Below are positions 1 to 10,209 of a stretch of DNA of 64,000 nt, piece after piece. The notes below the pieces were generated by a model. It was not told the origin of the DNA, did not search any database, and saw only the letters and a list, made by a program, of their open reading frames with translations. The stretch covers positions 2,418,001 to 2,482,000 of the forward strand of contig NZ_CP108143.1 of NCBI RefSeq assembly GCF_036206005.1. Direction: 5' to 3'. The position numbers and the translations under genes were made by a program. Source of the DNA: Streptomyces sp. NBC_00178 (GTDB lineage Bacteria; Actinomycetota; Actinomycetes; Streptomycetales; Streptomycetaceae). Every line of letters starts with the position of its first letter. The first letter of the stretch is position 1.

Positions 1-298
1 CCACGAAGACCGTGCGGACCGGCCGGGGGTCGTCGCCGAGCACCTTGCGCGCCTGGCGGACCTCCTCGACCAGATGGGCCGCGTAGTTGTCCCGGGAGGC
101 GAGGGCGCCGCCGGAGCCCCGCAGTTCGGTCGCGGTGTACGTGTTGAAGTCGCAGTAGCCGCAGCGGGTGGCGCAGTAGGGCACGTGCAGGTAGAAGCCG
201 AGCGGCCGGTCGGCTGCGCCTTCCAGGGCGTGGCGGGGCAGCGCCCCGTCGTCGGGCACGGGCTCACCATCGGGCAGTACGGAAGGCATACCGTCCAT
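1..298 (-). CDS. hemW: HemW-like radical SAM protein, N-terminal part only
   Basis: The visible 99 residues are the amino end of an oxygen-independent coproporphyrinogen III oxidase-like protein; the rest lies beyond the left edge. The start is an ATG at 298. Residues around 40-56 carry the radical SAM cluster motif C-x3-C-x2-C (CATRCGYC), preceded by the family's typical YLHVPYC and followed by DFNTYT. HemW proteins bind a 4Fe-4S cluster and S-adenosylmethionine and are thought to deliver heme rather than to oxidise coproporphyrinogen. The family assignment is firm. The HemW versus HemN distinction rests on the short N-terminus and on the usual neighbourhood upstream of lepA in actinobacteria. 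Confidence 0.88.
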   Translation of the reverse strand, partial: MDGMPSVLPDGEPVPDDGALPRHALEGAADRPLGFYLHVPYCATRCGYCDFNTYTATELRGSGGALASRDNYAAHLVEEVRQARKVLGDDPRPVRTVFV

Positions 299-347
299 TG
301 TCACTCGCCGCCGGAGCTTCCCGGCACGCCAGGCTGTGGGCCCGGTC

Positions 348-2249
348 TCAGTCGACCTGGATCACCATCAGGGCGAGGTCGTCGTCCGGCGGACGCTCGG
401 CGAAGGTGTGGACGGCCCGCTTGATCCGGTCGGCTATCCCGGCGGCGGAGAGCCCCGCGCAGTCCGCCAGCACCCGTGCGAGCCCGTCGCCGTCGTCGAA
501 CATCAGCCGCCCGGAGCGTCTCTCCGTGACCCCGTCCGTGACGCAGAGCAGGCTGTCGCCCGGTGCCAGGTCGAAGGTCTGGCTTCCGTACGCCACGTCC
601 TCGACCACCCCGAGCAGCACCTGCGGCTCGGCCGCGGGGCGTACGGATCCGTCGGGGCGCAGCAGCAGCGGGAGCGGGTGGCCGGCGCTGGCCACGGTGC
701 AGCGCACGCCGCCGTCCGGGAGCGGCACCAGGTCGCCGTACAGCAGGGACAGGAAGCGGGACTGGGTGCCGTCCTGGATCTGCTGGCCGCCCGCCGCCGC
801 GACCATGAGGGCGGCGGCCTCGGCCGCCTCCATCGCGTCGTCGAGGAGGAGCCGGTTGAGGCGGTCGAGGACCTCGCCGACGCGGAAGCCCTCCCGGGAG
901 AGCAGGCGGAGCCAGGGGCGGGCCAGCCCGGTGACGACGGCGGCCTCGGGGCCGCTGCCCTGGACGTCACCGAGGACGAAGCACCAGCGGCCGCCGGGGC
1001 ACGGGAAGAGGTCGTAGAAGTCCCCGCCGACGACGCCGTCGTCCCCCGGTTCGTAGACCAGGGCACTGGTGACGCCCGGTATCTCCGCGACCTTGCTGGG
1101 CAGCAGTCCGCGCTGGAGGATGCGGCTGATGGTGGCCTGGCGGGTGTAGGCGCGCGCGGCGCCCACGGCGAGGCCGACCCGGCGCACGAAGTCCGCGAGG
1201 AGCGCGACGACCTCGTCGGGGATGTGGTCCACGCCCTCGCGTCCCACGAGCACCGCGCCGAGGGTCCGCCCGCCCGAGATGATGCGGTGCGCCAGGGCCG
1301 CCCCGGTGACGCTCTCACGCTCCGCGGTGGCACCGCCGGGCCAGGGCATGGGCACGGGACCGGTGCCGACGCTGCCGGGCAGCCGGAGCGGTTCCTTCTC
1401 CAGCGCGGGCCGCAGCAGCGCCGTACGGGCCTCGTCGCTGTGCCAGACGCCGGCGAGGCGGGGCACGGCGGCGGGGCCGCCGCTCTCGCTCTCCAGCCAT
1501 ATGGCGCACCAGTCCGCGAGCCGGGGCACCAGGAGCGGGCCCGCCGTCGCGGCGACCAGGTCCTCGTCGAGCTGGCCCGCGAGCATGCCGGACGCCTCGG
1601 CGAGGAAGGCGGGACCTCCGCGCCCCGCCCAGCCGGCGTCGTCGCGCTCCGGCCGCCCGCCGGCGGGGGCGGTGCTCCCGGCCGGACGCGGGACCGGCCG
1701 GGAGCCCGCCTCCGCGGCGGACGGGGCGTCGGGCAGCCCGAACCGGTCGTCACCGAGGAGGCGGGCCCAGACGGTCTTGAGGCCGGTGCGGTAGGTGATG
1801 CCCCAGGATTCGGCGAGGGTGGCGACCAACTGCAGCCCACGGCCGTACTCGGCCGGATCGGGCCGCTCGGCGCGGCCGTCGCGCACCGAGCGTGCGGGAT
1901 GGTGGTCGGTGATCTCCAGCACGAGCGCGAGCGGCTCGGGTCCGGCCGAGTCCTCCAGCCGGATGAGCAGCTCGACCGTCGTGCCGGCGTGCACGACGGC
2001 GTTGGTGACCAGTTCGCTGGCCACGGTCAGCGCGTCGTCGGTGAGCCGCTCGCCGAACCCGCCCGCGCCCGGCAGGCCGAGCCCGCTCCAGTCGGCGAGC
2101 GCGGCGCGGACGAACCTGCGGGCCGCCGACGAGGCCTGCGGGATACCCGGCAGGCTCGTGCGCGCGACCGGACGCGCGTCGTCGCCCTGACCGGCGACGA
2201 CGGTCGCGGGACGGTGCACGATGTCCCGCTGCAAGGGAATGGGCCCCAC
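348..2249 (-). CDS. SpoIIE-family PP2C phosphatase with RsbW-like ATPase and GAF domains
   Basis: A 633-aa regulator starting at GTG 2249, with GGAG seven bases upstream. It has three parts. Residues about 35-165 are an RsbW/HATPase anti-sigma-kinase fold with the N box ELVTNAVVHA and a glycine-rich GRGLQLV. Residues about 205-375 are GAF-like. Residues about 385-633 are a SpoIIE PP2C phosphatase with the metal-binding stretches GGDFYD and GDVQGSG. Such proteins dephosphorylate anti-anti-sigma factors and may also phosphorylate them, setting the activity of a stress or development sigma factor. There is no membrane segment, so it is probably cytosolic and triggered by a ligand of the GAF domain. 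The partner antagonist is not in this window. Streptomyces carry dozens of paralogues, so no symbol is given. Confidence 0.87.
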   Translation of the reverse strand: MGPIPLQRDIVHRPATVVAGQGDDARPVARTSLPGIPQASSAARRFVRAALADWSGLGLPGAGGFGERLTDDALTVASELVTNAVVHAGTTVELLIRLEDSAGPEPLALVLEITDHHPARSVRDGRAERPDPAEYGRGLQLVATLAESWGITYRTGLKTVWARLLGDDRFGLPDAPSAAEAGSRPVPRPAGSTAPAGGRPERDDAGWAGRGGPAFLAEASGMLAGQLDEDLVAATAGPLLVPRLADWCAIWLESESGGPAAVPRLAGVWHSDEARTALLRPALEKEPLRLPGSVGTGPVPMPWPGGATAERESVTGAALAHRIISGGRTLGAVLVGREGVDHIPDEVVALLADFVRRVGLAVGAARAYTRQATISRILQRGLLPSKVAEIPGVTSALVYEPGDDGVVGGDFYDLFPCPGGRWCFVLGDVQGSGPEAAVVTGLARPWLRLLSREGFRVGEVLDRLNRLLLDDAMEAAEAAALMVAAAGGQQIQDGTQSRFLSLLYGDLVPLPDGGVRCTVASAGHPLPLLLRPDGSVRPAAEPQVLLGVVEDVAYGSQTFDLAPGDSLLCVTDGVTERRSGRLMFDDGDGLARVLADCAGLSAAGIADRIKRAVHTFAERPPDDDLALMVIQVD

Positions 2250-2352
2250 GGTGCGGCTCCTGACGGTCTCGCGAACACCGCTGACGTTCTACGACAGAGT
2301 GACAGACCGACCGTGCCCATAAGCACCGAGTGACGGAAGTCGGGCGGGAAAG

Positions 2353-2394
2353 GGGAGGGGCCGGTGGACGCGTCCGCGTCCACCGGCCCCTCCC
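2353..2394 (-). terminator. Perfect 18-bp hairpin after the acyl-CoA ligase gene
   Basis: Arms 2353-2370 and 2377-2394 are perfectly complementary with a six-base loop. The hairpin lies 16 bases past the stop codon of the ligase gene. There is only a weak T stretch after it on the minus strand, as is usual in Streptomyces. Confidence 0.7.
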
Positions 2395-2410
2395 GATCGC
2401 CGGACCGGGC

Positions 2411-4300
<1,890 letters not shown>

Positions 4301-4392
4301 GACGTCCTCCGGGCCTGCGGCATTGCTACGACCGGTCTTTTCGGGGGCTGCTGCTGGTATTCCTGCTTCTCGTTCCCGCTCGGCCTGCTTGT

Positions 4393-4452
4393 TTAACTGG
4401 CGAGTAACTAACGGGTGGTGATCAGAGTAGAGCGCACGGGACCGCGGCGTAA
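4393..4452 (-). promoter_or_regulatory. Putative promoter and TetR-type operator of the acyl-CoA ligase
   Basis: On the minus strand a -10 box TACTCT (4429-4424) lies 17 bases after TTACGC (4452-4447). Just downstream of the expected start is an imperfect inverted repeat at 4393-4407 (plus strand TTAACTGGCGAGTAA), the shape of operators bound by TetR-family fatty-acid regulators. The regulator itself is not in the window; the assignment is inference. Confidence 0.42.
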
Positions 4453-4484
4453 GGGGCAACAGGCCGCCGCTTGATAACGAACCG

Positions 4485-4520
4485 GGCCCCTGTGCCGCGG
4501 ACGTCCGCGGCACAGGGGCC
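4485..4520 (-). terminator. Second hairpin downstream of lepA
   Basis: Perfect 16-bp arms at 4485-4500 and 4505-4520 with an ACGT loop, about 90 bases past the lepA stop. With the hairpin at 4553-4578 it should separate lepA from the ligase gene. Confidence 0.72.
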
Positions 4521-4552
4521 AGTTGGGCTACTCCCGGGTACTTCCAGGTCGT

Positions 4553-4578
4553 CGCGCCCCGGTGTCGGCCGGGGCGCG
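4553..4578 (-). terminator. First hairpin downstream of lepA
   Basis: Ten-bp arms (4553-4562 and 4569-4578) with a six-base loop, 35 bases after the lepA stop codon. Confidence 0.6.
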
Positions 4579-4612
4579 CTCCCTGTCACCCCAGGGCCGG
4601 GAGAGGCGGGCG

Positions 4613-6493
4613 TTACTTCTTGGCCTTGCCCTCGCCCGCCGACTCGTCGGTCGACAGCACGGAGATGAACGCGTCCTGCGGCACCTCCACGTTGCCGACC
4701 ATCTTCATCCGCTTCTTGCCTTCCTTCTGCTTCTCCAGCAGCTTCCGCTTACGGGAGATGTCACCGCCGTAGCACTTGGCGAGGACGTCCTTGCGGATCG
4801 CGCGGACGGTCTCGCGGGCGATGACCCGGGAGCCGATGGCGGCCTGGATCGGCACCTCGAAGTTCTGCCGGGGGATGAGCTTCTGCAGCTTGGCCACGAG
4901 GCGGACACCGTAGGCGTACGCCTTGTCCTTGTGCGTGACAGCGGAGAAGGCGTCGACCTTGTCGCCGTGCAGCAGGATGTCGACCTTGACCAGCTGGGCG
5001 GACTGCTCGCCGGTGGGCTCGTAGTCCAGGGAGGCGTAACCGCGGGTCTTGGACTTCAGCTGGTCGAAGAAGTCGAAGACGATCTCGGCGAGCGGCAGGG
5101 TGTAGCGGATCTCGACCCGGTCCTCCGAGAGGTAGTCCATGCCGAGGAGCGTGCCGCGCCGGTTCTGGCAGAGCTCCATGATCGCGCCGATGAACTCGCT
5201 GGGCGCGAGGACCGTGGCCCTCACGACCGGCTCGTGCACCTTGTCGATCTTGCCCTCGGGGAACTCGCTCGGGTTGGTGACGATGTGCTCCGAACCGTCC
5301 TCCATCTCGACGCGGTAGACCACGTTGGGGGCGGTGGCGATGAGCTCCAGGCCGAACTCGCGCTCCAGGCGCTCACGGACCACGTCCAGGTGCAGCAGGC
5401 CCAGGAAGCCCACGCGGAAGCCGAAGCCGAGCGCGGCGGAGGTCTCCGGCTCGTACACCAGGGCGGCGTCGTTGAGCTGGAGCTTGTCCAGGGCCTCACG
5501 CAGGTCCGGGTAGTCCGAGCCGTCCAGCGGGTACAGGCCCGAGAACACCATCGGCTTGGGGTCCTTGTAGCCGCCCAGCGCCTCGGTCGCCCCGTTGTTC
5601 AGGGAGGTGATGGTGTCACCGACCTTGGACTGCCGGACGTCCTTCACACCGGTGATGATGTAGCCGACCTCGCCGACGCCGAGACCGTCGGACGGGGTCA
5701 TCTCCGGGGAGGAGACACCGATCTCCAGCAGCTCGTGGGTGGCGCCGGTCGACATCATCCTGATGCGCTCGCGCTTGTTGAGCTGGCCGTCGACGACCCT
5801 GACGTAGGTGACGACTCCGCGGTAGGGGTCGTAGACCGAGTCGAAGATCATCGCCCGGGCCGCCTCGTCCGCCATGCCGACGGGGGCGGGGACGTCCCTG
5901 ACCACGCGGTCGAGCAGCGCGTCCACTCCGACACCGGTCTTCGCGGAGACCTTCAGCACGTCCTCGGGCTGGCAGCCGATGAGGTTGGCCAGCTCCTCTG
6001 AGAACTTCTCCGGCTGGGCGGCCGGCAGGTCGATCTTGTTGAGCACCGGGACGATGGTGAGGTCGTTCTCCATCGCCAGGTAGAGGTTGGCGAGCGTCTG
6101 GGCCTCGATGCCCTGGGCGGCGTCGACCAGCAGGACCGTGCCCTCGCAGGCGGCCAGCGAACGGGAGACCTCGTACGTGAAGTCCACGTGCCCCGGGGTG
6201 TCGATCATGTTGAGGATGTGGGTCGGGCCCTTGCCCTTGCCCTCGCCCTCGGTGGGCGCCCACGGCAGACGGACCGCCTGGGACTTGATGGTGATGCCGC
6301 GCTCGCGCTCGATGTCCATCCGGTCGAGGTACTGAGCACGCATCTGCCGCTGATCGACCACTCCGGTCAGCTGGAGCATCCGGTCGGCAAGCGTCGACTT
6401 GCCGTGGTCGATGTGCGCGATGATGCAGAAGTTGCGGATCAGCGCCGGGTCGGTACGGCTCGGCTCGGGCACGTTGGTAGGAGTCGCGGGCAC
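4613..6493 (-). CDS. lepA: Elongation factor 4 (back-translocase)
   Basis: A 626-aa translational GTPase of the usual LepA length, starting at GTG 6493 with AGGA upstream. The G1 loop AHIDHGKST is near residue 30, G2 lies in [10 protein letters not shown]3 is DTPGHVDF, and G4 is NKIDLP. The C-terminal half has the LepA-specific domain and ends in a lysine-rich tail (EGKAKK). EF4 acts on ribosomes, promoting back-translocation or remodelling of stalled or immature ribosomes. The gene lies between fadD-type and rpsT genes, next to hemW, a very common bacterial arrangement. Two hairpins follow the stop codon. Confidence 0.98.
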   Translation of the reverse strand: MPATPTNVPEPSRTDPALIRNFCIIAHIDHGKSTLADRMLQLTGVVDQRQMRAQYLDRMDIERERGITIKSQAVRLPWAPTEGEGKGKGPTHILNMIDTPGHVDFTYEVSRSLAACEGTVLLVDAAQGIEAQTLANLYLAMENDLTIVPVLNKIDLPAAQPEKFSEELANLIGCQPEDVLKVSAKTGVGVDALLDRVVRDVPAPVGMADEAARAMIFDSVYDPYRGVVTYVRVVDGQLNKRERIRMMSTGATHELLEIGVSSPEMTPSDGLGVGEVGYIITGVKDVRQSKVGDTITSLNNGATEALGGYKDPKPMVFSGLYPLDGSDYPDLREALDKLQLNDAALVYEPETSAALGFGFRVGFLGLLHLDVVRERLEREFGLELIATAPNVVYRVEMEDGSEHIVTNPSEFPEGKIDKVHEPVVRATVLAPSEFIGAIMELCQNRRGTLLGMDYLSEDRVEIRYTLPLAEIVFDFFDQLKSKTRGYASLDYEPTGEQSAQLVKVDILLHGDKVDAFSAVTHKDKAYAYGVRLVAKLQKLIPRQNFEVPIQAAIGSRVIARETVRAIRKDVLAKCYGGDISRKRKLLEKQKEGKKRMKMVGNVEVPQDAFISVLSTDESAGEGKAKK

Positions 6494-6708
6494 GCAGGGT
6501 CCTGATTCTTGAGACGTCGGACGCCGTGTCTCGGGTCGATGTCGGGTCGGACGGATCGATACGTAGCCACCATGGTCCCACGCCTGCGGGACCGGGACCG
6601 GTTTGGGCCGGTCCGAGGGTGGCTGCTACCGTGGGCAGCTGTGCCTCGTGGCCCTCAGAAGCGGCGTGGCGCACATAGAAGATCCAACGAACCTGAAAAG
6701 GCTCTTTC

Positions 6709-6975
6709 GTGGCGAACATCAAGTCCCAGATCAAGCGGAACAAGACGAACGAGAAGGCGCGCCTGCGCAACAAGGCCGTCAAGTCCTCGCTCAAGACCTC
6801 GATCCGCAAGGCCCGTGAGGCTGCCGCTGCCGGTGACGTCGAGAAGGCCACTGTGGCCGTCCGTGACGCGTCGCGCCAGCTCGACAAGGCTGTCTCGAAG
6901 GGTGTCATCCACAAGAACGCCGCCGCCAACAAGAAGTCGGCGCTGGCGCTCAAGGTTGCCGCCCTCCAGGGCTGA
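6709..6975 (+). CDS. rpsT: 30S ribosomal protein S20
   Basis: An 88-aa, lysine- and alanine-rich protein with the S20 opening [20 protein letters not shown] and the usual closing helix. The start is GTG 6709, with AAAGG nine bases upstream. S20 binds 16S rRNA in the small subunit. The gene is divergent from lepA. A -10-like TACCGT at 6627-6632 could give a transcript with an 70-base leader. A strong hairpin at 7097-7140 ends the unit. Confidence 0.98.
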   Translation: MANIKSQIKRNKTNEKARLRNKAVKSSLKTSIRKAREAAAAGDVEKATVAVRDASRQLDKAVSKGVIHKNAAANKKSALALKVAALQG

Positions 6976-7096
6976 GCTACTGATGTGATCGCCGGAACGG
7001 ACTCAGCGGGCCCTCTCTCCCGCTCCTGACCGGCACCCCGCGCCGCACACCGAACCTGCGTTCGCCACGCGGGTGCGGCGCACCTCGCTTTGACCG

Positions 7097-7140
7097 AAGG
7101 CCCCGGCCGAAGTCCTCCCCAGGACGACGGCCGGGGCCTT
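7097..7140. terminator. Terminator between the convergent rpsT and holA genes
   Basis: Perfect 13-bp arms at 7097-7109 and 7128-7140, with an inner GTCCT/AGGAC stem in the loop. It can serve rpsT on the plus strand and holA on the minus strand. The rest of the 299-base gap 6976-7274 shows no gene. Confidence 0.75.
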
Positions 7141-7274
7141 CGTGCGTGGGGCGGGGGTGCTGCGCGGGGGCGGGTGGTACGCCGCAGGCCGGGACTCGAA
7201 GAAGGAGCACGGCTGAGCGCGCGTGCTGGGCTGGGCGGCGACTGGGCGCGCGTGCTGGGGCTGGGCGGCGGGGC

Positions 7275-8264
7275 TCAGCGGCCGCCGGAGCGTGCCGCGC
7301 GGGCGACGGCCACCACGGCCTTCTCCAAGGCGTACTCGGGGTCGTCGCCCCCGCCCTTGACGCCCGCGTCGGCAGCCGCGACCGCGATCAGTGCTGCGGC
7401 GACCCCGTCCGGAGTCCATCCGCGCATCTGCTGACGTACCCGGTCGATCTTCCACGGCGGCATTCCGAGCTCACGGGCGAGATCCGCCGGCCGCCCGCCA
7501 CGGGCGGAGGAGAGCTTGCCGATCGCCCGGACGCCCTGAGCGAGGGCGCTCGTGATCAGGACGGGGGCGACACCGGTCGACAACGACCAGCGCAGCGCCT
7601 CCAGTGCCTCCGCGGCCCGGCCCTCGACCGCCCGGTCGGCGACGGTGAAGGAGGAGGCCTCCGCTCGGCCCGTGTAGTAGCGGCCGACGACGGCCTCGTC
7701 GATGGTCCCCTCGACGTCCGCGACGAGCTGTGAGGCGGCGCTCGCGAGCTCCCGCAGGTCGCTGCCGATGGAGTCCACCAGCGCCTGGCACGCTTCGGGC
7801 GTCGCGGAGCGGCCGAGCGCACGGAACTCCGCACGGACGAAGGACAGCCGCTCGGCCGGCTTCGTCGTCTTGGGGCACGCCACCTCGCGCGCGCCGGCTT
7901 TCCGCGCCGCGTCCAGCAGCCCCTTGCCCTTGGCTCCGCCCGCGTGCAGGAGCACGAGGGTGATCTCTTCGGCAGGGGCGCCCATGTACGCCTTGACGTC
8001 CTTGACGGTGTCGGCGGAGAGGTCCTGGGAATCGCGCACGATCACCACCTTGCGCTCGGCGAAGAGCGACGGACTGGTCAGCTCGGCGAGCGTGCCCGGC
8101 TGCAACTGGTCCGGAGTGAGATCGCGGACGTCCGTGTCGGCGTCCGAGGCGCGCGCCGCCGCCACCACGTGGCGGACGGCGCGGTCCAGGAGCAGGTCCT
8201 CCTGGCCCACGGCGAGCGTGACGGGAGCGAGCGGGTCGTCGGTGGAACTGTGTCTGGTGGCCAT
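7275..8264 (-). CDS. holA: DNA polymerase III subunit delta
   Basis: A 329-aa clamp-loader delta subunit. The internal ATG at 8264 (MATRHSSTDDP) is preferred over the upstream in-frame ATG at 8282, because the family homology begins with the following VTLAVGQEDLLLDRAV. The N-terminal domain has the DLTPDQL...ELTSPSLFAERKVVIVRD region typical of delta; the C-terminal part is the helical collar domain (PPWKIDRVRQQMRGW). Delta opens the beta sliding clamp in the replisome. In streptomycetes holA usually follows comEA-comEC, as here, but three other genes intervene. Confidence 0.95.
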   Translation of the reverse strand: MATRHSSTDDPLAPVTLAVGQEDLLLDRAVRHVVAAARASDADTDVRDLTPDQLQPGTLAELTSPSLFAERKVVIVRDSQDLSADTVKDVKAYMGAPAEEITLVLLHAGGAKGKGLLDAARKAGAREVACPKTTKPAERLSFVRAEFRALGRSATPEACQALVDSIGSDLRELASAASQLVADVEGTIDEAVVGRYYTGRAEASSFTVADRAVEGRAAEALEALRWSLSTGVAPVLITSALAQGVRAIGKLSSARGGRPADLARELGMPPWKIDRVRQQMRGWTPDGVAAALIAVAAADAGVKGGGDDPEYALEKAVVAVARAARSGGR

Positions 8265-8353
8265 CGCGCTCCAGCATCCCACGCTCCACCGACAGCGACG
8301 CCGGACGGCCGCCCGCGGGCGGAGCCGCCGGGTCCGTGCCGGAGAATGGCCGG

Positions 8354-8599
8354 GTGAGCGATGTGAGACACGTACTGGTACTGCCCGACCGGGATTCGGC
8401 CGAGGCGGTCGCCGAGGAGTTGCCCGACCGGTTCCGGGTCGCCGAGGAGCCCCAGATCGTCCGGGACGCGCTGGCAGGGGAGGACGACGCCGAGGACGCC
8501 CAGTGGCTGGTGGTCGTCGAGGACCCCGCGGAACGGCTGGACTCCGCGGCCCTCGACGCCTTCGCCGCGGAGTACGAGGGCTGGCTGGAGACGCCGTAG
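8354..8599 (+). CDS. Small conserved acidic protein of unknown function
   Basis: An 81-aa acidic protein. GTG 8354 is favoured, with GGAG nine bases upstream; an in-frame ATG at 8336 has no clear ribosome site. The sequence (VLVLPDRDSAEAVAEELPDRF near the start) suggests a small alpha/beta fold with a pattern like RNase E regulator-type or phospho-sugar-binding domains, but I do not recognise a family. It is acidic (many D and E), without Cys clusters or membrane segments. It is divergent from holA and converges on the NAT gene. Codon bias with G/C in third positions supports real coding. Confidence 0.66.
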   Translation: MSDVRHVLVLPDRDSAEAVAEELPDRFRVAEEPQIVRDALAGEDDAEDAQWLVVVEDPAERLDSAALDAFAAEYEGWLETP

Positions 8600-8627
8600 C
8601 CCGCGGCGTCCGGCCGAGCCGCGCGGC

Positions 8628-9527
8628 TCACGCCCCCCGGGTCCCCGCCGGCCCTTCGGAACGCCCTGGGGAACGCACTTGGGAACGCACTTCGGGCACC
8701 TGGTCCAGCACCACCCCAAACCGATCGCGGTACGCACGGAGTACGTCCGCGTCGGTCGCCAACTCCTCCGTGGAGCGGTTCCCGCGCACGGTCGACACGA
8801 GGGTCCGGCCGCGGAGTGTCACCCGCCCGTCCTCGGTCAGCCGTGAGCAGACGAGGGACCGGGTGAAGTGGGACTCGGGCGAGGTGCGGTGGTACCAGGA
8901 ACCCGCCCGGAAGTCCGCGAGCGCACGCGGTCGCAGGTCGAGGCGGAACTGCCGGGAGCCGTCCCGCACCAGGTCGAGGTCCCCTCGCGGTGCCTCCCTG
9001 AAGCGAAACCTTCCGCTCGCGTCCTCCTGTTCCACACGGGAGTCCAGGGCCAGCGGATCCACGGCGTGGTCGCCGAACCCCACATCGGCGAGCCACGGTC
9101 CCGTGCCGTCCTCGGTCTCCACCCGCAGCGCGACGTGGTCGTACGGGATGCCGAGGCGCCCTCCGTCGCCGAAGACCCGGGCCTGGAGCAGGGTGACCCG
9201 GAAGCCGAGGCCGCGCAGCAGTACGGCGAAGGCGCCGTTCAGTTCGTAACAGAAGCCGCCGCGGCGCTGCGTGACGATCTTGTCGACGAGTCCGTCTTCC
9301 TCCAGGACGATGTCCTGGTCCAGATGGATGGACAGGTTCTCGAAGGGCACGGTCATGAGGTGGCGGCGCTGCAGTTCCCGAAGAGCGGGCGCGTCGGCCC
9401 GGGAGGGGCGGGCGGCTCCGATGCGCTCCAGGTAGGCGTCCACGCGGGCTCCGTCGAGGCCGGGGGCAGGTCCGGGTGGTCCTTCGGTCGTCCTGGCAGA
9501 TTCGTCCATGGCGGCAGATTCGTCCAT
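8628..9527 (-). CDS. Arylamine N-acetyltransferase (NAT)
   Basis: A 299-aa enzyme that transfers an acetyl or other acyl group from CoA to arylamines or N-hydroxyarylamines. The catalytic triad is visible: Cys93 in RGGFCYE, His131 in YDHVAL and Asp148 in DVGFGD (numbered from ATG 9527). The region MTVPFENL is another family hallmark. The start is uncertain: ATG codons at 9527 and 9509 lie in an 18-bp tandem duplication, and the frame is open to 9563. The alanine- and glycine-rich first 20 residues are not conserved. Its physiological substrate here is unknown; related actinobacterial enzymes act on aromatic amines or in natural product amide formation. Confidence 0.93.
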   Translation of the reverse strand: MDESAAMDESARTTEGPPGPAPGLDGARVDAYLERIGAARPSRADAPALRELQRRHLMTVPFENLSIHLDQDIVLEEDGLVDKIVTQRRGGFCYELNGAFAVLLRGLGFRVTLLQARVFGDGGRLGIPYDHVALRVETEDGTGPWLADVGFGDHAVDPLALDSRVEQEDASGRFRFREAPRGDLDLVRDGSRQFRLDLRPRALADFRAGSWYHRTSPESHFTRSLVCSRLTEDGRVTLRGRTLVSTVRGNRSTEELATDADVLRAYRDRFGVVLDQVPEVRSQVRSPGRSEGPAGTRGA

Positions 9528-9530
9528 GGC
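9495..9530. repeat. 18-bp tandem duplication at the NAT start
   Basis: Two exact copies of an 18-base unit (9495-9512, 9513-9530) encode MDESAA then MDESAR, duplicating the ATG. It makes the true start ambiguous by six codons. Confidence 0.85.
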
Positions 9531-9627
9531 GGAAGTCTGTCCCCGCACACCGGGCGGTGCCATGCGCCGGTGGACCTAGGTCCGTCGGCCGAGGCGAGGT
9601 CAGCGGCCGGTCGCTAGCGTGTGGGCC

Positions 9628-10083
9628 ATGACGGAGTCGGCACCGGCCCGCAGCCCGGAACAGCGCAAGCAGGACGTACTTCACCGTCTGGAGCACGACG
9701 AGGACGTCTGGGTGGCGACGGCGTCGCCCCAGGGTGTGCCCTGCCTCGTGCCGCTGTCGTTCGTGTGGGACCGGAACACGCTGCTGCTCGCCACCCGGCG
9801 CACCAATCCGACCGCTGTGAACGTGACGCCCAAAGGCCGTGTGAGGCTCTCCCTCGGGCACACCCGCGACGTGGTGCTGATCGATGGCGAGGCCGAGATC
9901 GTGGAGGGCGCGGAACTCCCCACCTCTTCCGGCGACGCGTTCGCCGAGAAGCTCAAGTGGGACCTCCGCGGCCGCCCCGCCTGGGTGTACCTGCGCGTCA
10001 GGCCGCACGGGATCAAGGCGTGGCGGGAGGAGAACGAGCTCGCGGGGCGCGACCTGATGACCGACGGAAGCTGGCTGGTGTGA
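9628..10083 (+). CDS. PPOX-class (split-barrel) flavin or F420-binding protein
   Basis: A 151-aa protein of the pyridoxamine 5'-phosphate oxidase-like split-barrel fold, starting at ATG 9628. Recognisable parts are DVWVATASPQGVPCLVPLSFVW, LLATRRTNPTAVNV and GRVRLSLGHTRDVVLIDGEAE, the usual pattern of small F420- or FMN-dependent reductases and nitroreductase-like proteins in actinobacteria. It is divergent from the NAT gene with a short shared promoter region. The cofactor (FMN, F420 or heme) cannot be decided from sequence alone. The substrate is unknown. Confidence 0.8.
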   Translation: MTESAPARSPEQRKQDVLHRLEHDEDVWVATASPQGVPCLVPLSFVWDRNTLLLATRRTNPTAVNVTPKGRVRLSLGHTRDVVLIDGEAEIVEGAELPTSSGDAFAEKLKWDLRGRPAWVYLRVRPHGIKAWREENELAGRDLMTDGSWLV

Positions 10084-10209
10084 CGCCAACGCGCCACCCC
10101 GGCCACCGTGGCCTCGCCGCACCTTCGTCATCGCCCTGCCGGGCCGCTCCCCGCACGCCGTCGCCCTCATGTGGGGGCTGCCGCACCCCGACGGGTGCCC
10201 GCTTCCCGT

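Larger units (their letters stand above)
4301..4612. other. Intergenic region between lepA and the acyl-CoA ligase gene
   Basis: This 312-base gap holds two tandem hairpins after lepA (4485-4520 and 4553-4578) and the promoter/operator of the ligase gene (4393-4452). No convincing small gene is seen. Confidence 0.6.

Noticed and set aside
336..2333. A 665-codon plus-strand frame opposite the SpoIIE phosphatase gene
   Set aside because: No motif, and the minus-strand product has three clear domains.
7471..10170. An 899-codon open frame on the minus strand
   Set aside because: It crosses holA, NAT and PPOX genes in other frames and is Arg/Pro-rich noise.
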